A stretch of 64,000 nucleotides of DNA from Eopsaltria australis (GCA_034509425.1 JAVTVJ010000050.1:186001-250000); one strand, 5' to 3'. Positions 12,201-23,863 are shown, counted from the first letter of the stretch. The notes: generated by a model from the letters alone, not told the origin. Made by a program: numbers and translations.

Positions 12201-15200
12201 CATCCTGCCCCGGCGCTGAGGGCACCAGCCAGGGAACCAGACAGTTGTTGTGCTGATAATTTGGTAGCAAGGACACCGGGTCACTTCTAAATATGACTTT
12301 TATGAAGAACTTGTTCCCCACGGATGGGAGCAAGCTACATACCAGGGCTAAATATACCCCATGATCACAAAAGATGAAAAGTCGTGGACCTCGGAGTTAA
12401 AGCTCAGTCTCCTGTTTCTCAGTCTCCAAGTGCTATAAACAGGGTCGTGCTGTCCCCTGCAATTTCCCTGTCACCAGCTTTGAGCATTTGAGCTCTCCTG
12501 TGTCAGAGCTGAGCTGCTCTGGCCAAAGCAGCGAGGCTGGGAAAGCCACGCTGGATCCAGGCATCCCCCATGATTCCAGCTTGCAGGAAGGTGTGGAGAA
12601 ATTAGATTGAGATGTCTTAGATGTTCTGCTGCAACAAAGGCACAATTGGTAGCAGAGATCATGAACTCTTAAAACAGAATTTCTTTCTTGACTGAGAAAT
12701 TACTTAATTACTTGTTTTATCGGTGTAGGCCTTCTTTTATCAAAAAGAGATATTTTATTGCTTCTTCCATAGCTGAAGCATTCTACTTCAAAATACTTCA
12801 TCTCTCTAAGAAAGGGGTTTTGATAAATCAAATAAGTGGATGGTCTTAATTAAAGTGGAAGGGGTCCTGTGTAAAGAAAGTCTGTTAAAAATGGAACCAG
12901 TTGAAAGCAGTCACTAATGTATATTATTCCAAAACTTGTCAGGTACTTCAGAAGACTTTAGAGATGTTTCTGCCATTGATTTTCTCTAAATTGCAGAAGA
13001 AAATTGAAGAGCTGAGTCAAAGGCAGAATTCTGGGGCTTCCTGGTTTAATCTGTTGGAGAGCCTGGTTTTCCCTACCATCCTACCAGGTTCCTCCCACTG
13101 ATGTTGAAGGACTCAGGTTCCTGTCAGGCAGTGGTGTGAAGCAGTCCCTGTTTCTTCTGTCAGTTGATTTCTGCTTTGGCTGTGCTGATAACTGGACAGG
13201 GGAGGGGTTTTTCCTTCTCTGGAGAGCTGACTGGTTGCGGATAAACTTCCATGTGGCTTTTTCCTTGGTGCCAGATGGCTCTTGTTTCAGGCAGATGTTA
13301 TCTCCTGCTACCTGAGTGTTTTTCAGCCTGCTTCTCCAAAACTATTTTTGGTCTGGCCCAGCATGCCTTTGTTTGGGATCATGGTTTTTTTTTTTCCTTC
13401 TTCCTTTGGGTGTGGGGGAAGCAAGATGCAAAGGATAAAGCTGTTGAGCCTGGCTATAACTCATGGTGGAGCTCAGCATGTTGAGCTCAGACTCTTGGTT
13501 GAGCTGAGAAAAAGGATTAGATCTTTGTGAGATGTACTCCCATCTTTGGCCTGCAGCCTTTTTTTTTTCTCTCCGGGTTTTTTTTCCCCACTGACTGCAG
13601 TCTGGGGCTGGGTTGTGGCACGTCGTGCCTTGGTGATTGCCACTGGTGTGGTGACATCTGCTCCCTGCAGGGAAGCAGGAAACCCAGTCCTGTACCTGTT
13701 TGCACAGGCTGCTGTGTGAATCTTCTCAGAGGGGCAGAGGAGGATGAGGAGAAGACAAGGAGGATGAGGCAAATGAGTTACAAGAGGAGCAGAAATTGTG
13801 TTGGTTGCTTTGCTGTTTGGTGTTTGTGTCGTATTGCAGCAGGTGATGACAAATCCCGTGGAGCTGCAGAGTTCATCCTTGTGTGACTTTGAGCTGGCTG
13901 GGATAGCTGGCTGATGAGGCAGAAGCTGTTGACACTTCAGTGCATGTTTAAATCAGCTTTAGCAGGGACATTTCAGGAGTTGGAGGTTTGTCATGTCGTG
14001 GTTGAAGCCCAGCCCTGTCAGTGAGTGGTGAGGGATTGTGGAGTGGTTGGGGCACAACCAATGTCCTGATCTGCACCCAAGTGTTGGTGGATAAACTGTG
14101 ATGCCCTCCTGGAGTGAGAAGGGGCAGGCAGGGACCCCCAGGCCATACTCCAGCCTCCTCCTCGTGTCTGGATTGAGAACAGCACCTGAATTTCTCACAT
14201 TTCCACAGCCTGTCCTCGTGGCTGGGGCCTGTGTGATACCTGTGGCCAGCCCTGCCTGCACTCCACACGTTTACTAAGAGTGTCTCCTCGAGGTGAGTGC
14301 TTGCTGGCTTGGGAGTGTCCCTCAGGAAGGATTCCTGGGAGTGTGAATTACACCAGGATGTGTGCCTGCATCTCCAGCTCTGCGGTGGTGCCGTGGCACT
14401 GCCAGCGCCAGTGTGGGCTGTGCTTCCCAGAGCAGCTTTAACCTCAGGAGCCCACTCCAAAACACACCTTTGGATCTGCCATGCAGGCAGGGGTTGGTAA
14501 CATCCCCAGGGGCTGTGCTCAGCTGGTTCTGCAGCAGCCCCAGCCATCCCCTCCTGCCATCACGTGCTGGGGCAGTGTGGGTGTCCCTGTGGCAGCCAGT
14601 GGGTCAGCTCTAGTGGAAATGGAGGCCAAATTCCTGGGGTCAAATGCCAGAATTTGTGCCTTCACTGGCAGACACAAAGGGCTCTGTTTCTTTTATTCTT
14701 CAAGGAATAAAAGGCTGCTGGTGGTGGTGGCATTTGTGTGCTGATCTCTGTGAGGCTGCCAAGAGCCCTGTGCCCCTCCTTGTTTCCCAAATGTTTGTGT
14801 GATGCCGTGTCCCTCCTGACGGAGGGGTGCAGCTGTCTCCACCTCTTCAGAACTGACAAAACCAGCTCCTAGCAGGGCTGGCAGAGATCGAGGGGGTCAG
14901 GAACTCCCACCTCATTGCTCTCCCAAACTCGTGCAGCCTGCAGGAGCAGCTCGCAGGAACAGCTCATGGCTCGTGTGTAGGAAGTCCTGCAGGATGGCAG
15001 AGAGAAAGTGCAGCACGTTTTAGGTATAAATCTGATACAAAATAGTCAAAGATATGAAGAGTCTCTGGGATAAGCTTTGCTTTTCCTCAGTGTTTGGGGA
15101 GAGGTGTGGGACACATTTCCACCTGACTTGTCCCTTTTTTCCTGGCTGCCCCCCAGCCAGCCCTGCCCTGCTGCTGTGGTGGGGAGACCTGGGTGATGGC

Positions 15201-18200
15201 AGCTTTTGAAAGGGACTTTTCCATCTGCCTGGAGCCAAGGGTGCTGTCCCTGCTCACCTCCCCTGACACATCTGAACATCTCCAGGCAGGCCTGCACCAA
15301 AATGGGGCCCCTTTTGTCCTGTCCCCAGCCAAAGCAGGACAGAGCCCATGTCCCCTGTGCCAGTGGCTCTGTCACCATCTCTTTTGTTCTGTTTCAATCC
15401 TGGCTGCCGGCGCAGCGTGGCTGGGTGCCACGTGGTCAGGAGCGTGGGCTGGCACCACCAGGGCCCTGCCGAGTCCCTGCTGTCCCTCCTGCTGTCCCTC
15501 CTGTGCCACTGCCACCTCTGGGCTTAGGTTTGACCGTGCTCGTTGTGTTGGGTGGCCTTTGCCCGTGGCTCGTTGTCGTGCCAGCAGCATCTCGTCCATC
15601 TGCTGTTCACGGGATGACTTTGGTGTGTGGTGGCCACGGCTGAGCACTTGGTTGATGTTTTGTAATCACACTGTGTGTGTTTTTGGTGAAGTTCTCTTCT
15701 GGCTGGCAGGGCCACGTTGTGGGGGATGGAGGGAAACTGTAGGGAGGGAGGGAGGGAGGGAAAGGCGTCTTAAAACACAGATGTGACTCATCCTGTAGAA
15801 ATTCAGATTAGAGTTTGCTGTTTTCTAGAAAGAGAACTCCAGAACAGCTTGATTTTTTTTTTTTAATTTATCTCCTGAAAGATAATCTTTAGAAATAATG
15901 GAGAAGGGTGAAATATTTTAAGATTTTCTGTGGATGCTAAATGTAGCCAGCAGAGAACTTCATCCTACTGCACTGGTTTGTTTTGTTTGTAGCTGCAAGT
16001 CATCAAAGTGACCTTACTTTGGGTTGTGTGTTTTGTTTTGATCCATGAGTTGCCATCTGTCCACCTAATTCAGAAGACCAAACTGTGTAATATCATGATT
16101 GAAATTTCTAGCTGAATTATTGAAATCCCACAGACCAAAAGAACCTTCCCTTTTACATTTACATTCCCTGTGGAAGCAGATCCTGGAGTTGCTGAGTGTG
16201 ACTTTTTTTAGTGCAGTACCAGCTATTGTGTGTGATGTGTGCTTGTGTATGCACTGGGCTGGTGGGATGGACTTCTGGAAGCAGGGTACAGCAGTACTTT
16301 CTGTCTTCCAAGCTAATGGTGCTTTTTATTCCAAGTAGCCCTGAAAAGCTGGAATTTTCCCTTGCTGAGGGAAAAACATAAGTGCAGGATGTTGCAGATT
16401 TGCTGTGTCCGAGCCCACCGTGGAGATGTGATGGAGGAGCTCTGTGCATGAAAGCAAAGCCAACAATATGGAGTTTCCTGGGATGAGCTGGGAATGTGCA
16501 CTCGCCCGGATGGCACCATGTCCCCCACATGGGCTGTGCCAGCTCTGGAGAGCAGTTGGGTGGCAGCAAGGGACATGGAGGAGCTGCTCAGACAGGGTGA
16601 TGCTCAGGCTGAGGGAGTGTTTTGGACTGTCCTGGTCCTTTGGCAGGTGTAGACAGAATGCCTGTGGGCAGGAAAAGTGCAGGCCCCTCCTCTGCTCCTC
16701 CACTGGCTGGTTTTTAGTGGATTGTGCATTTTTTGTTGCATTTTTGGCATGGTTTTAACTTTGTTGGGCCCTGGAGTACCAGGAAGCCTGGTGGCAGGGG
16801 AGACAGAACAGGCAGCCAAGAGCATCCATCCCCAGGCTGGGATGCAGGACGTTGTCTGAGCTGCTGATCTACCAGGGGGTAGAGCAAAAACTGTGGACAG
16901 AGCCTGCTGATGCCCCAGGGTCAGTGCCTGGGGGTGCCTCTGCAGAGCCTTTCCCCAGACCCTGGCAGGCCCAGAGAGCAGCATTGTACCTCTGAGTTAT
17001 TTAAAACAAAATGAAAGAGAAAATCCCCCAGTGACAGGCGTGAGGAGCCTCTGGGTGGGACTCAGCCCTGCTCCTCCATGAGGTGGCTGCCACTGCCTGG
17101 TGTGAGTGTGTGACATGAAGTGCCCTTGGGCTGAGCTGGTGCCTAAGCTCCAGCTCTGATTCAGCCGTGCTGGCCTCAGTTTAGATCAGAGCTGAACAAA
17201 AAGGGATTCAGTGCATTTCTGCTGCCTCATCTCATTCTTGTTACCCACAGGGTGCTGCTGGGTATGGTGTGGTTATGGACTGAAGGGCTGTGAGGTCCCT
17301 CTTGCTCTCCAGGGGTGTCTGTGGCCTCAGAAGAGCATCTTGCACTGAATCAAAGGTTAAGGTTCTGCTCACCATCATCCATCCTCCCTGCTGCCCTGGG
17401 CACATGGAAGGACCTGGATTTCAGAGGCAGTGTTGCTGTGTGGGGAGAGGAGAGGAGAACAGTCATTCTCTTGTCATGCAAATTGTCTCAAGCAAAAACA
17501 AACTGCATATGGGAGTGGGAAAAGGAGAGAAAACTCGGTTTGGATGAGCACTTGTTTGTGAGAAGCCTTTCTCCTGCCTGAAGAGCAGATTAAATCATCC
17601 AGTGCTGGTTGTAAAGCAAGTGGGAACAGTCCTGTAAGTGCTGGGTAGGAGGGACCAGCCCCAGGTGGACCCCAGCACATAGCAGATGCTGGCTGAGATT
17701 TAGGATGTTCAGGTAGAATGAGGGTAGCAATGTGCAGCCCTGTGCCTTGTGAAGAGCCCGTGGGAGGCTTTTAAAAGTGGCTGTGTTTGAAAATGTGCTG
17801 TCACACACATCCACACAAAAATCCCCAAAATATTTGAATCTGCATAATCTCTCTGCAGAGTTTTGCCTTGGGTTCTTTTTTTTTTATTTGCCAAAATGAG
17901 CTGGGTTTGGAGACAGGGTGACACAGGCTTCCAGGGGATGGCTTTGCTTCTTTCTGTGGCCTTATGTGGTCCAGCAAGCAGTGGCCAAAGGGACCTTCTG
18001 CACAGGGTGCCCTTTTTGGTGAATGTGGTTCTGATCTTCCACTGGTACTGTGCCATTTGTTGGTGATAGCCTGCACCCCTTATTTCTCAAACGGACCCCA
18101 GATGTGTCACCCTGTCACACTTTTCAGGCCGTGTGCAATTCCCCATTTTTGCCTGGCCCACGGCAGTTTGTGTGGATGTACCTAAACCTTCAGGTTTGCA

Positions 18201-19481
18201 CAGTTTTTGCCCTCATTTGAGGCCTGACTTGACGTGGGCCCTTTGGAAAATACAGTCCTTTCATTTTGATGCTTTTTTTTCCCCCCTTTCCTCCTCATTA
18301 GCAGTTTCTAGCAAATTAGTGGGCACTCCTGCATTAATCACCTCCAGGATCTTTCCATCTAAGGACTTTAATTGAATGTGACATTGTTGGGTTCCTCTCA
18401 GCAGCGCAGCTACCTCAGGGCAGGGGCAAACCTGGGAGAAGCAGCACTTTTGGGCTCTCATGGAAAGGGCAGCAGAGATGCCAGGGGCAGATGTGACAGC
18501 TCATGGACACTGGAGTGTCACTGCCCTGCCAGCTACTGGGAAGTGTTCCTGGGGGGGAAGAAGGCAGCACTAATTTCTCGTGTTTTACCACAAACACCCT
18601 GTAGCATTCCCTAAACATGCAGTGTTGTGGAAACACGGTGTGAGAGTGTAGTAACCGATAACACCTGGCAGGATGGAGGGTCCAGGGCTGTGCTCAGGGA
18701 CAGTGGTCATTCCTGGTGGGACAAGTGGAGAGTGACACGTTGTCCCCGGTGCCAGGAGGTGCCCCACAGGGGCTGTGGGTCCTCAGGACCCTCCACCCGA
18801 GTTTGGGTGGTGGGATGTGGAGAATATGAGAGGCAGAAAGGCTGGTAGGGCATGTGGGGGCCAAGGAAATGGGGCAAGCCAGGGGCTCCAGGAAACTTAT
18901 TTTGGGGACCAGCACCTTGGATACGGTGGGAGACACGAGCCATGGGGATCAGGGTGTGTGTATTAGTAGCAGCCCATGCTTCACCTTGCACTACTCCCAC
19001 CCTCAGAGTCTAGGAGTGTTTGCTTTTCATCCCCACCCCGGGGAGCACCCCTCGCTGGAGGGCAGCACTGCTGGGCAGCACCATTCCTATGGCTGATGCA
19101 CCTGAATTCGGGGGGAAGAGGGGATGTGCAGACCAGGGGGAGCCCAGCCCCTCGCTGACTGTCTCCCCTTGCCTCCGCAGACTCACGCCTCACTATGTTT
19201 ACCCCCAAGCCATCATCCAGCCCAGCGTGGTGATCCCCACCCCCGTGCAGTCCATCACGTCTCCCTACATCGACTACACGGCCGCCAGCCAAGCCTACTC
19301 CCAGTACACCACAGCTGCCTACGACCAGTACCCCTACGCTGCCTCCCCCGCCGCCGGCTTCGTGGGCTACGGCTACACGGGCACGGTGCAGCCGCCGCTC
19401 ACCGCCAGCAACCCCGCGGCGCCCGCCACCGCCTTCGTGCAGTACCAGCCCCAGCAGCTGCAGCCCGACCGCATGCAGTGA
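6083..19481 (+). CDS. RBM38: RNA-binding protein 38 (RBM38/RNPC1), 4-exon coding region
   Basis: Join of 6083-6250, 6981-7104, 7719-7773 and 19181-19481, which is 648 nt and encodes 215 residues plus TGA. One RRM spans about residues 11-88, with RNP2 KIFVGGL near 12-18 and RNP1 RGYGFVTM at 52-59. A Tyr/Pro/Ala/Gln-rich tail ends in QLQPDRMQ. In this family the protein binds AU- and GU-rich mRNA elements and controls stability, splicing and translation; mammalian RBM38 is a p53 target that stabilises p21 mRNA and limits p53 translation through eIF4E. RBM38 is preferred over RBM24 because of SIQTG after the [13 protein letters not shown], and a tail without the long alanine runs of RBM24. The start at 6083 has A at -3, and no in-frame upstream AUG is seen, so the N-terminal extension of the 239-residue human form is absent here. 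Intron phases are 0, 1 and 2, all with GT/AG ends. I am very confident of the family and confident of the orthologue. Confidence 0.95.
6251..6980 (+). other. RBM38: RBM38 intron 1 (730 bp)
   Basis: A GT-AG intron between two certain coding exons, phase 0. It begins in CpG-island sequence with the 23-bp repeat and ends in AT-richer sequence. An AATAAATAAA run at 6898-6907 could act as an intronic poly(A) signal but lies only about 75 bp before the acceptor. No other gene is seen in it. Confidence 0.92.
6365..6440 (+). repeat. 23-bp GC-rich tandem repeat in RBM38 intron 1
   Basis: A 23-bp unit containing GGTGTGGCCGGGCAGAG begins at 6373, 6396 and 6419; the third copy diverges after GGTGTGGCCGGGC. 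It lies in intron 1 inside the CpG island. Confidence 0.85.
6981..7104 (+). CDS. RBM38: RBM38 coding exon 2 (residues 57-98)
   Basis: The acceptor is TCGATTCCAG at 6971-6980 and the donor GTGAGG begins at 7105. The exon completes RNP1 with VTM and carries the rest of the RRM, including [33 protein letters not shown] and SIQT. It ends after the first base of the Gly98 codon (phase 1). The Val57 join restores the expected family sequence exactly, which supports both splice sites. Base composition is close to neutral, unlike exons 1 and 4. Confidence 0.96.
7105..7718 (+). other. RBM38: RBM38 intron 2 (614 bp)
   Basis: A GT-AG intron, phase 1. Reading through the donor adds 13 residues ([13 protein letters not shown], the first Gly shared with codon 98) before TAA at 7143-7145. 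A perfect hairpin sits at 7155-7173. The rest is high-complexity, low-repeat sequence that keeps several CpGs (for example near 7195, 7365, 7482 and 7494), suggesting a conserved intron. Confidence 0.92.
7155..7173 (+). promoter_or_regulatory. 7-bp perfect inverted repeat (hairpin) in intron 2
   Basis: CGAGGAAACAAGTTCCTCG has two perfectly complementary 7-nt arms around an ACAAG loop, 50 nt past the exon 2 donor. The same bases contain AAACAAGTTC (7160-7169), which fits the p53 half-site RRRCWWGYYY. Either role, RNA structure or DNA site, is inference; half-sites are common by chance. Confidence 0.4.
7719..7773 (+). CDS. RBM38: RBM38 coding exon 3 (residues 98-116)
   Basis: A 55-nt exon too short to stand out as an open frame. 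It is found from a strong polypyrimidine tract and acceptor (TTTTTTTGTAG ending at 7718) and a consensus donor GTAAGTG at 7774. With the split codons it encodes [19 protein letters not shown], the conserved linker just after the RRM in RBM38 and RBM24. It enters in phase 1 and leaves in phase 2, so skipping it would shift the frame. Confidence 0.94.
7774..19180 (+). other. RBM38: RBM38 intron 3 (11.4 kb), no internal gene recognised
   Basis: A long phase-2 intron from GTAAGTG to TCCGCAG. It is AT-rich and of high complexity from 7774 to about 8600, with a T16 run at 8717-8732. Below about 9500 it becomes a G/T-rich strand with few CpGs, and a (GGGA)n run sits at 15741-15763. The open frames inside it show no domain, family resemblance or paired splice sites. 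Length and position match the long third intron expected in RBM38 genes. Confidence 0.88.
19181..19481 (+). CDS. RBM38: RBM38 terminal coding exon 4 (residues 116-215)
   Basis: The acceptor is CTTGCCTCCGCAG ending at 19180, and the TGA stop is at 19479-19481. The exon encodes the low-complexity tail [17 protein letters not shown] to QLQPDRMQ, rich in Tyr, Pro, Ala and Gln. It contains YPYAASPA at residues 166-173. In human RBM38 this octapeptide contacts eIF4E, and its serine (Ser195 there, Ser171 here) is a GSK3 site that switches the effect on p53 translation; that functional role is family knowledge, and only the motif is seen here. The exon is strikingly GC-rich compared with the surrounding intron. 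Confidence 0.95.
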
Positions 19482-19566
19482 GCGCCTGCCCGGCCTCCCA
19501 GGACAATCTCTCGCCCTGCAAGGATACGACTAGGACAGCAAAAGGATAAAAAGATAAAAAAAAAAC

Positions 19567-19572
19567 AATAAA
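19567..19572 (+). terminator. RBM38: Possible proximal poly(A) signal
   Basis: AATAAA only 86 nt after the stop codon, inside a very adenine-rich stretch. If used it would give a 3' UTR of about 100 nt lacking all AU-rich elements. The A-rich context also invites oligo-dT mispriming, so cDNA ends mapped here need care. Confidence 0.35.
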
Positions 19573-20543
19573 AGAAACAAAGAGAAAAAAAAAAAAATCA
19601 CCCCGTCCCTTTATCCCCCTCGCGTAGGTGCATATTGATACCTGAGCTATTTATAGTGTTGAGGGCGAGCCCGAATCCTTGCAGTCTGACTGTGCTTATG
19701 AAAGTGGACTTCTGGTAAGTTGTTTTTTTTTTTTTTCCCCTTTTTTTTATTTTTCCTTCAATCTGGACAGATACTGTCTTGAAGATGTTCTGAAAGCGGC
19801 TGAAATGTTTCACAGGGAAACTACAGATTCTTGCACACATCGCGGTCTGCTTCCATCACCTGTGGTCTTCTTTCCGCCCCCTTCCTTCCTCATCCAGCCT
19901 ACAATCCTCTTATTTACTGGTGAGGTACAGAGGTACTCGGAGAACATGGAAAAAAAAAGCAATCTTATTTTTTGGTTGTACAAAAACTTTGTAATACTCA
20001 GAGATGCCTTACAGAAAAAAAAAGAAAAAAAGCAAAAGAAAAACTATTTTTTAATATTTATTGCGATTTTATTCGCATGAGCTGTGAATTGCAGACAGAA
20101 GAATAGTAGTAAGTATCTGCCTTGTTTAATTCTCATTTTACTAAATTATTGTATGTAGGTAAAAGTTCTTAAGTAATTGCTGAATCACTTCAACATGCAA
20201 AAGGGAATATTGGCTTGAAGGAGAGCAGAATATTCCTTTAGTCAACGCACTGTACTATTTTCTTATTGTAATTGTTACTCTGTTAAGATTATCTCAAATT
20301 TAGGTATATTTTTAAATGCAAAAAACCAACCAAGAATACTGAACATTTTGTCTACTTTGGTAGATCTTTTGTTACAATGCTGCAACCTATGGAGACATTT
20401 ACAGTATTTATGTAAAAGAGATTTGGGGCTGTTGGCCAGCAAGGTTTAGGAGAATATCATGAGTGGAGCAATAGAGAAAAAGGTGTTACGTCACTGAACA
20501 AATGGGTAAATGTAACCTTTTTATGCCTGTAATCCAACAGCCA

Positions 20544-20602
20544 AATAAAGGAAGAGAACAGGCGATGTAAGTTAAGTGCATTTCTACAAAGACAGCAATA
20601 AA
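20544..20602 (+). terminator. RBM38: Distal poly(A) signals for RBM38
   Basis: Two AATAAA hexamers, at 20544-20549 and 20597-20602. A T/G-rich segment (CTGTATGGTACCATGTTTGC) lies downstream at about 20631-20650, as expected of a cleavage region. The second signal would give cleavage near 20615-20630. Usage is inferred. Confidence 0.7.
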
Positions 20603-20629
20603 CTATTTTAACTTTTAAAATGATTCGAT

Positions 20630-23520
20630 GCTGTATGGTACCATGTTTGCTTGGCTGCAATGCCTTAGGGGGTATTTCCCAACCTACCTGGTCTGGAGTG
20701 TGCTGGGGTGGGCTGGGAGCGTGTCCTGTGGGAAGAGCCCCTGCTGCCATCCTGGCAGGCATCGGGTGATGCCACCATCGTGCATCCTGCCCTTGCTGTG
20801 CATGTCCCGAGGCTCCTCAGGGTTTCTGAGCTCACAGAGCCCCGTGGGCTGGTACAAAGTGCTTCCTCACGCTGCGTGGAGCAGAGGGTGGGAGGTGCTG
20901 CCATCCTGGTGCGGCTCCAGTGGCAGTAGGGACAGATGGGATCTCATCCCGGAGTTTTTGGGCCATCACTTCCCTTCTGTAACTTGCTTAGAATAGGTTG
21001 GGGGTTATTTTTCTGAATCTCTCTGAAAGGGAGTGGTCTGCAAGAGCCCTGGCTGGGTTAAGGGGATTTTCTGAGGGTGTCTCAGATCCAGCAGAGCCAG
21101 GCAGGTGCCAGCAGCAGAGAGACCCTCACCCTTGAGCCTCCTTTGCTGCTCCACTGCTGCATTTGACTCTCCCCAACCAACTTGCTTTAGAAGTTTGGTG
21201 TTCAGATTTTGACAGTTACAAGCTTCAAGAATCATTTTGTAAAAGTAAATAAAACTGCTCTGTTTGATCATGCCAGTTATCTGGTTCATCTCCATAAAGG
21301 TCACGGCAGGCCTGGTGCCAGGAGGGGCCGCGTTTTTGGCACCAGCATCTGCTGCTGGTTCAGGTGGCGATGCCTAAAGCCATCCTGGGGGAAGAGGATG
21401 CCGTAGGATGAAAGCAGAGGCGGTTCAGCACTGTGGCTGCTGCCCTGGGGAGCTTGAATGCCCACGGTGGGCATGTCTAATGTCATCAGCAGCCCTCACA
21501 GTAAACAGCCCATCTCAATGAATGGAAACAACTCTCTCCTGCCCTGCTCCAGTTGCGTGAGAATGCAGATCCCGGTGGGGCTCTGTTCGTCCTGCCCGGG
21601 GTTTTGCTTACAGCCATGTGGGTGACATTTATTTCCTTTTTAAGTAATTACTTTCTGGCTACGCTGTGGGGCTGCCAAAGGAGTGAGAGCCGAGCGCCGC
21701 ATGCAGCCCGGCGCTGGCGGGAGCGCGGCCTGGCCCGAGCCCGGCCTTTGAAGTGCTCTCGGGGCTGCAGATTATTCAGCAATTCTTCTTCCTCCCTGTC
21801 AGGAATCCTTCTGAGGAGCAGGGAGGGGAGGATTTTTGGATGGGGGTGCTGGGAGCTGCTGGGGAGCACTGGGCCCCAACCCAGCAGCATTGAGGTGCCC
21901 GTGCCCAGGCAGGGGGACCCACATCTCCCCCGCCCGGCGGGGACAGCCAGGCTGCTGGAAATCAGTTTGTCGTCTAAAAAACCCATGCGTGCTGCGTTCT
22001 CTGAAGTGAAGAGAGTGATGATTTTCCATTTAGCTGTGTGGTTTTCTGAAAGGTGGCCAAACTGCCAGGGAGCAAGGGCGCAGGCGGCGCTCCCAGCACC
22101 CGGCGCTGCCGAGTGCCATTCCTGGATCCCGCTCAGTTCTGCTCCGGCCTCATTTCGAGAAACAGCCACATCAAAAATACAGCCCGACCTGCCGCCTTCC
22201 TGCTTGCGAAAACCCGGCCCTGAAATTGTGGAATAATGAGCTCTGCCATCCTCCTTGCCGGTGGCAGCAGGGCTGTGCTGCCAGGTGGTGCTGGGAGCCT
22301 CCAGAAAGGAGCCCAAGCACTTCCCTGTCCCGTGCTGGGCTGGGAAAGTGGGAAGAGCTCGAAGGGTTGCTGTGTTAGCAGGACAAGAGAGAAACTGCAG
22401 AGTATGAGCAGTGGGGTGTGGGGGAGAGGCAGTGGCTGCCTGGCTCCTGACTGATCAGGGCGGCACAGGGCATTTTGAAATAAATCACTTTGAAATTGCT
22501 TAAAAGTATAATTTTATTATTTTTTTTTAGTGCATTGCTTGATGGAGCATCCTCTTCCACCTCCTTATGTTGTCCCAGCATAAATAAAGCTCATCCTGGG
22601 CAGCTCAGCTCTGCTGCAGCCAGACAGAAGCCAAGGGAGGGGAGGAGCAGGGGGGTCACAGTGCTTGTTTTAAAAGCTTCAGTGAGCCACAGGGACCAGG
22701 AGGAGCAACAAAGATTGGGTGGTTTTGGCAGGGCAGCCCTGGCAGCACCACCTGCTTGGCAGGTTCCAGGGGTGGGAGCAGCTCTGGGGGGCCAGACCTT
22801 GTCCTGGACACATCCCTGTGGCCATGCTGGCAGCTGACCTGGCCCAGGCCACCCCTCACAGCTGTGCCCACATGCCTGGTCATTTGCATGACAAATTCAA
22901 ATCTTTTTTATGGGAAACCATCACACTGGGGCTGTCAGGGGGAGGTTTGGTTTGTGTGGGCTGGGCCATGTGCAGCCCCTCTGCTGTCGTGGCCAAGTGT
23001 CGCCATAAATACCAGTGCTGGGGTGCTGGTCACCCTCTGGACGAGCCCAGCCACAGCCTGGCATCATGTCCTGGCATCACCTCCCTTCCCACCCAGCACA
23101 GGGAGCAAGAAACAGCCGTGTACCCCAGGGTGGCTGCTGACAGACCCTCCCCACTTGCCTGCTATGAAAGGGGATGGCTCGGGTGAGATTTCTGCCCTTT
23201 CTAGGCACTCCCTCCCCCTGGGGTGTCCCCTGTCACAGAGGCACAGCCAAGGCTCTGCTGCCAGTACCTGCCAGAATCTGCTCCTGATAAGGAGAGGGGG
23301 TACCCAGCCCACACCTCTGCAGTGCTCCCCCCGCTGTTCCTCAGTATCTGGGGACACTTGGGGAGCCCCACGGGCTCCTGTCAAGGTCCAGAGCTTTGCA
23401 GTGGCACCCCCAGCCAGTGGCCATCCCCAGGACATGGGGGGCACTGCCAGCCCCCACAGCCCAGCTCCCCTGGCTAACAAACCCCAGCACCAAAACTTTG
23501 CACTGACAGGGAAAGGCTGA
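20630..23520. other. Intergenic, downstream of RBM38
   Basis: Apart from the CpG-rich patch, this stretch is G/C-rich, CpG-poor and without a supported gene. One perfect p53-type half-site, GGGCATGTCT, lies at 21469-21478 but has no adjacent partner. Confidence 0.6.
21655..22210. promoter_or_regulatory. Second CpG-rich patch about 1 kb downstream of RBM38
   Basis: CpG density rises sharply around 21686-21750, 21925-21945 and 22078-22210 against a CpG-poor background. Long frames are open on both strands (21553-22236 plus, 21648-22316 minus), as is usual for GC-rich noncoding DNA, and neither shows a domain. It could be an orphan CpG island, a promoter of an unannotated transcript or an enhancer. 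I see no TATA or exon structure. Confidence 0.45.
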
Positions 23521-23863
23521 GCACACGATTTATTTGCATAGTAACTGGGCTGCTGTTGGCACTTACCCTTTAAAATAGAGTTGACAGCAAAATGTTTTTA
23601 CCCCCTCGAATACAGGGAATGCTAACAGCATCCTTTTTTTTTTTTTTCCTCTCTCTTCTGGCTGAAACTTGTTTTTCCCTCCTTTGTGCCTCTCTGAATC
23701 CTGCCAGCGTAGAGATTCCCTTGTCCAGAGAGTAAAAAAAGAAAGGGAGGGAAAAAAAAGAAAAAATAGAAAAAGAAAAACTTAAGCCTGGGATTAAAAA
23801 CCATCACTAAAATAGTTTGAATAACAAAGTCAACTGACTGGCCGGGAACCCGGTGAATGCCTG

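Larger units (their letters stand above)
19482..20625 (+). other. RBM38: RBM38 3' UTR
   Basis: Follows the stop at 19479-19481 and probably ends near 20625. It has adenine-rich runs at 19540-19598 and 20014-20045, and AU-rich elements around 20046-20070 (TTTTTAATATTTATTG) and 20281-20420. RBM38 protein binds AU-rich elements, so self-regulation is possible but not shown. The overlapping open frame at 19679-20080 is UTR and not coding. Confidence 0.8.

Noticed and set aside
6083..19481. Assignment as RBM24
   Set aside because: The linker [15 protein letters not shown] and the tail without long alanine runs fit RBM38; RBM24 has the RIMQPG-type linker and alanine-rich tail.
19679..20080. 133-codon plus-strand frame after the RBM38 stop
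   Set aside because: Lies in the 3' UTR, ends in adenine-rich Lys runs and has no domain.
21553..22236. 227-codon plus-strand frame
   Set aside because: Overlaps an equally long minus-strand frame in a CpG-rich patch and shows no motif; kept only as a CpG-rich feature.
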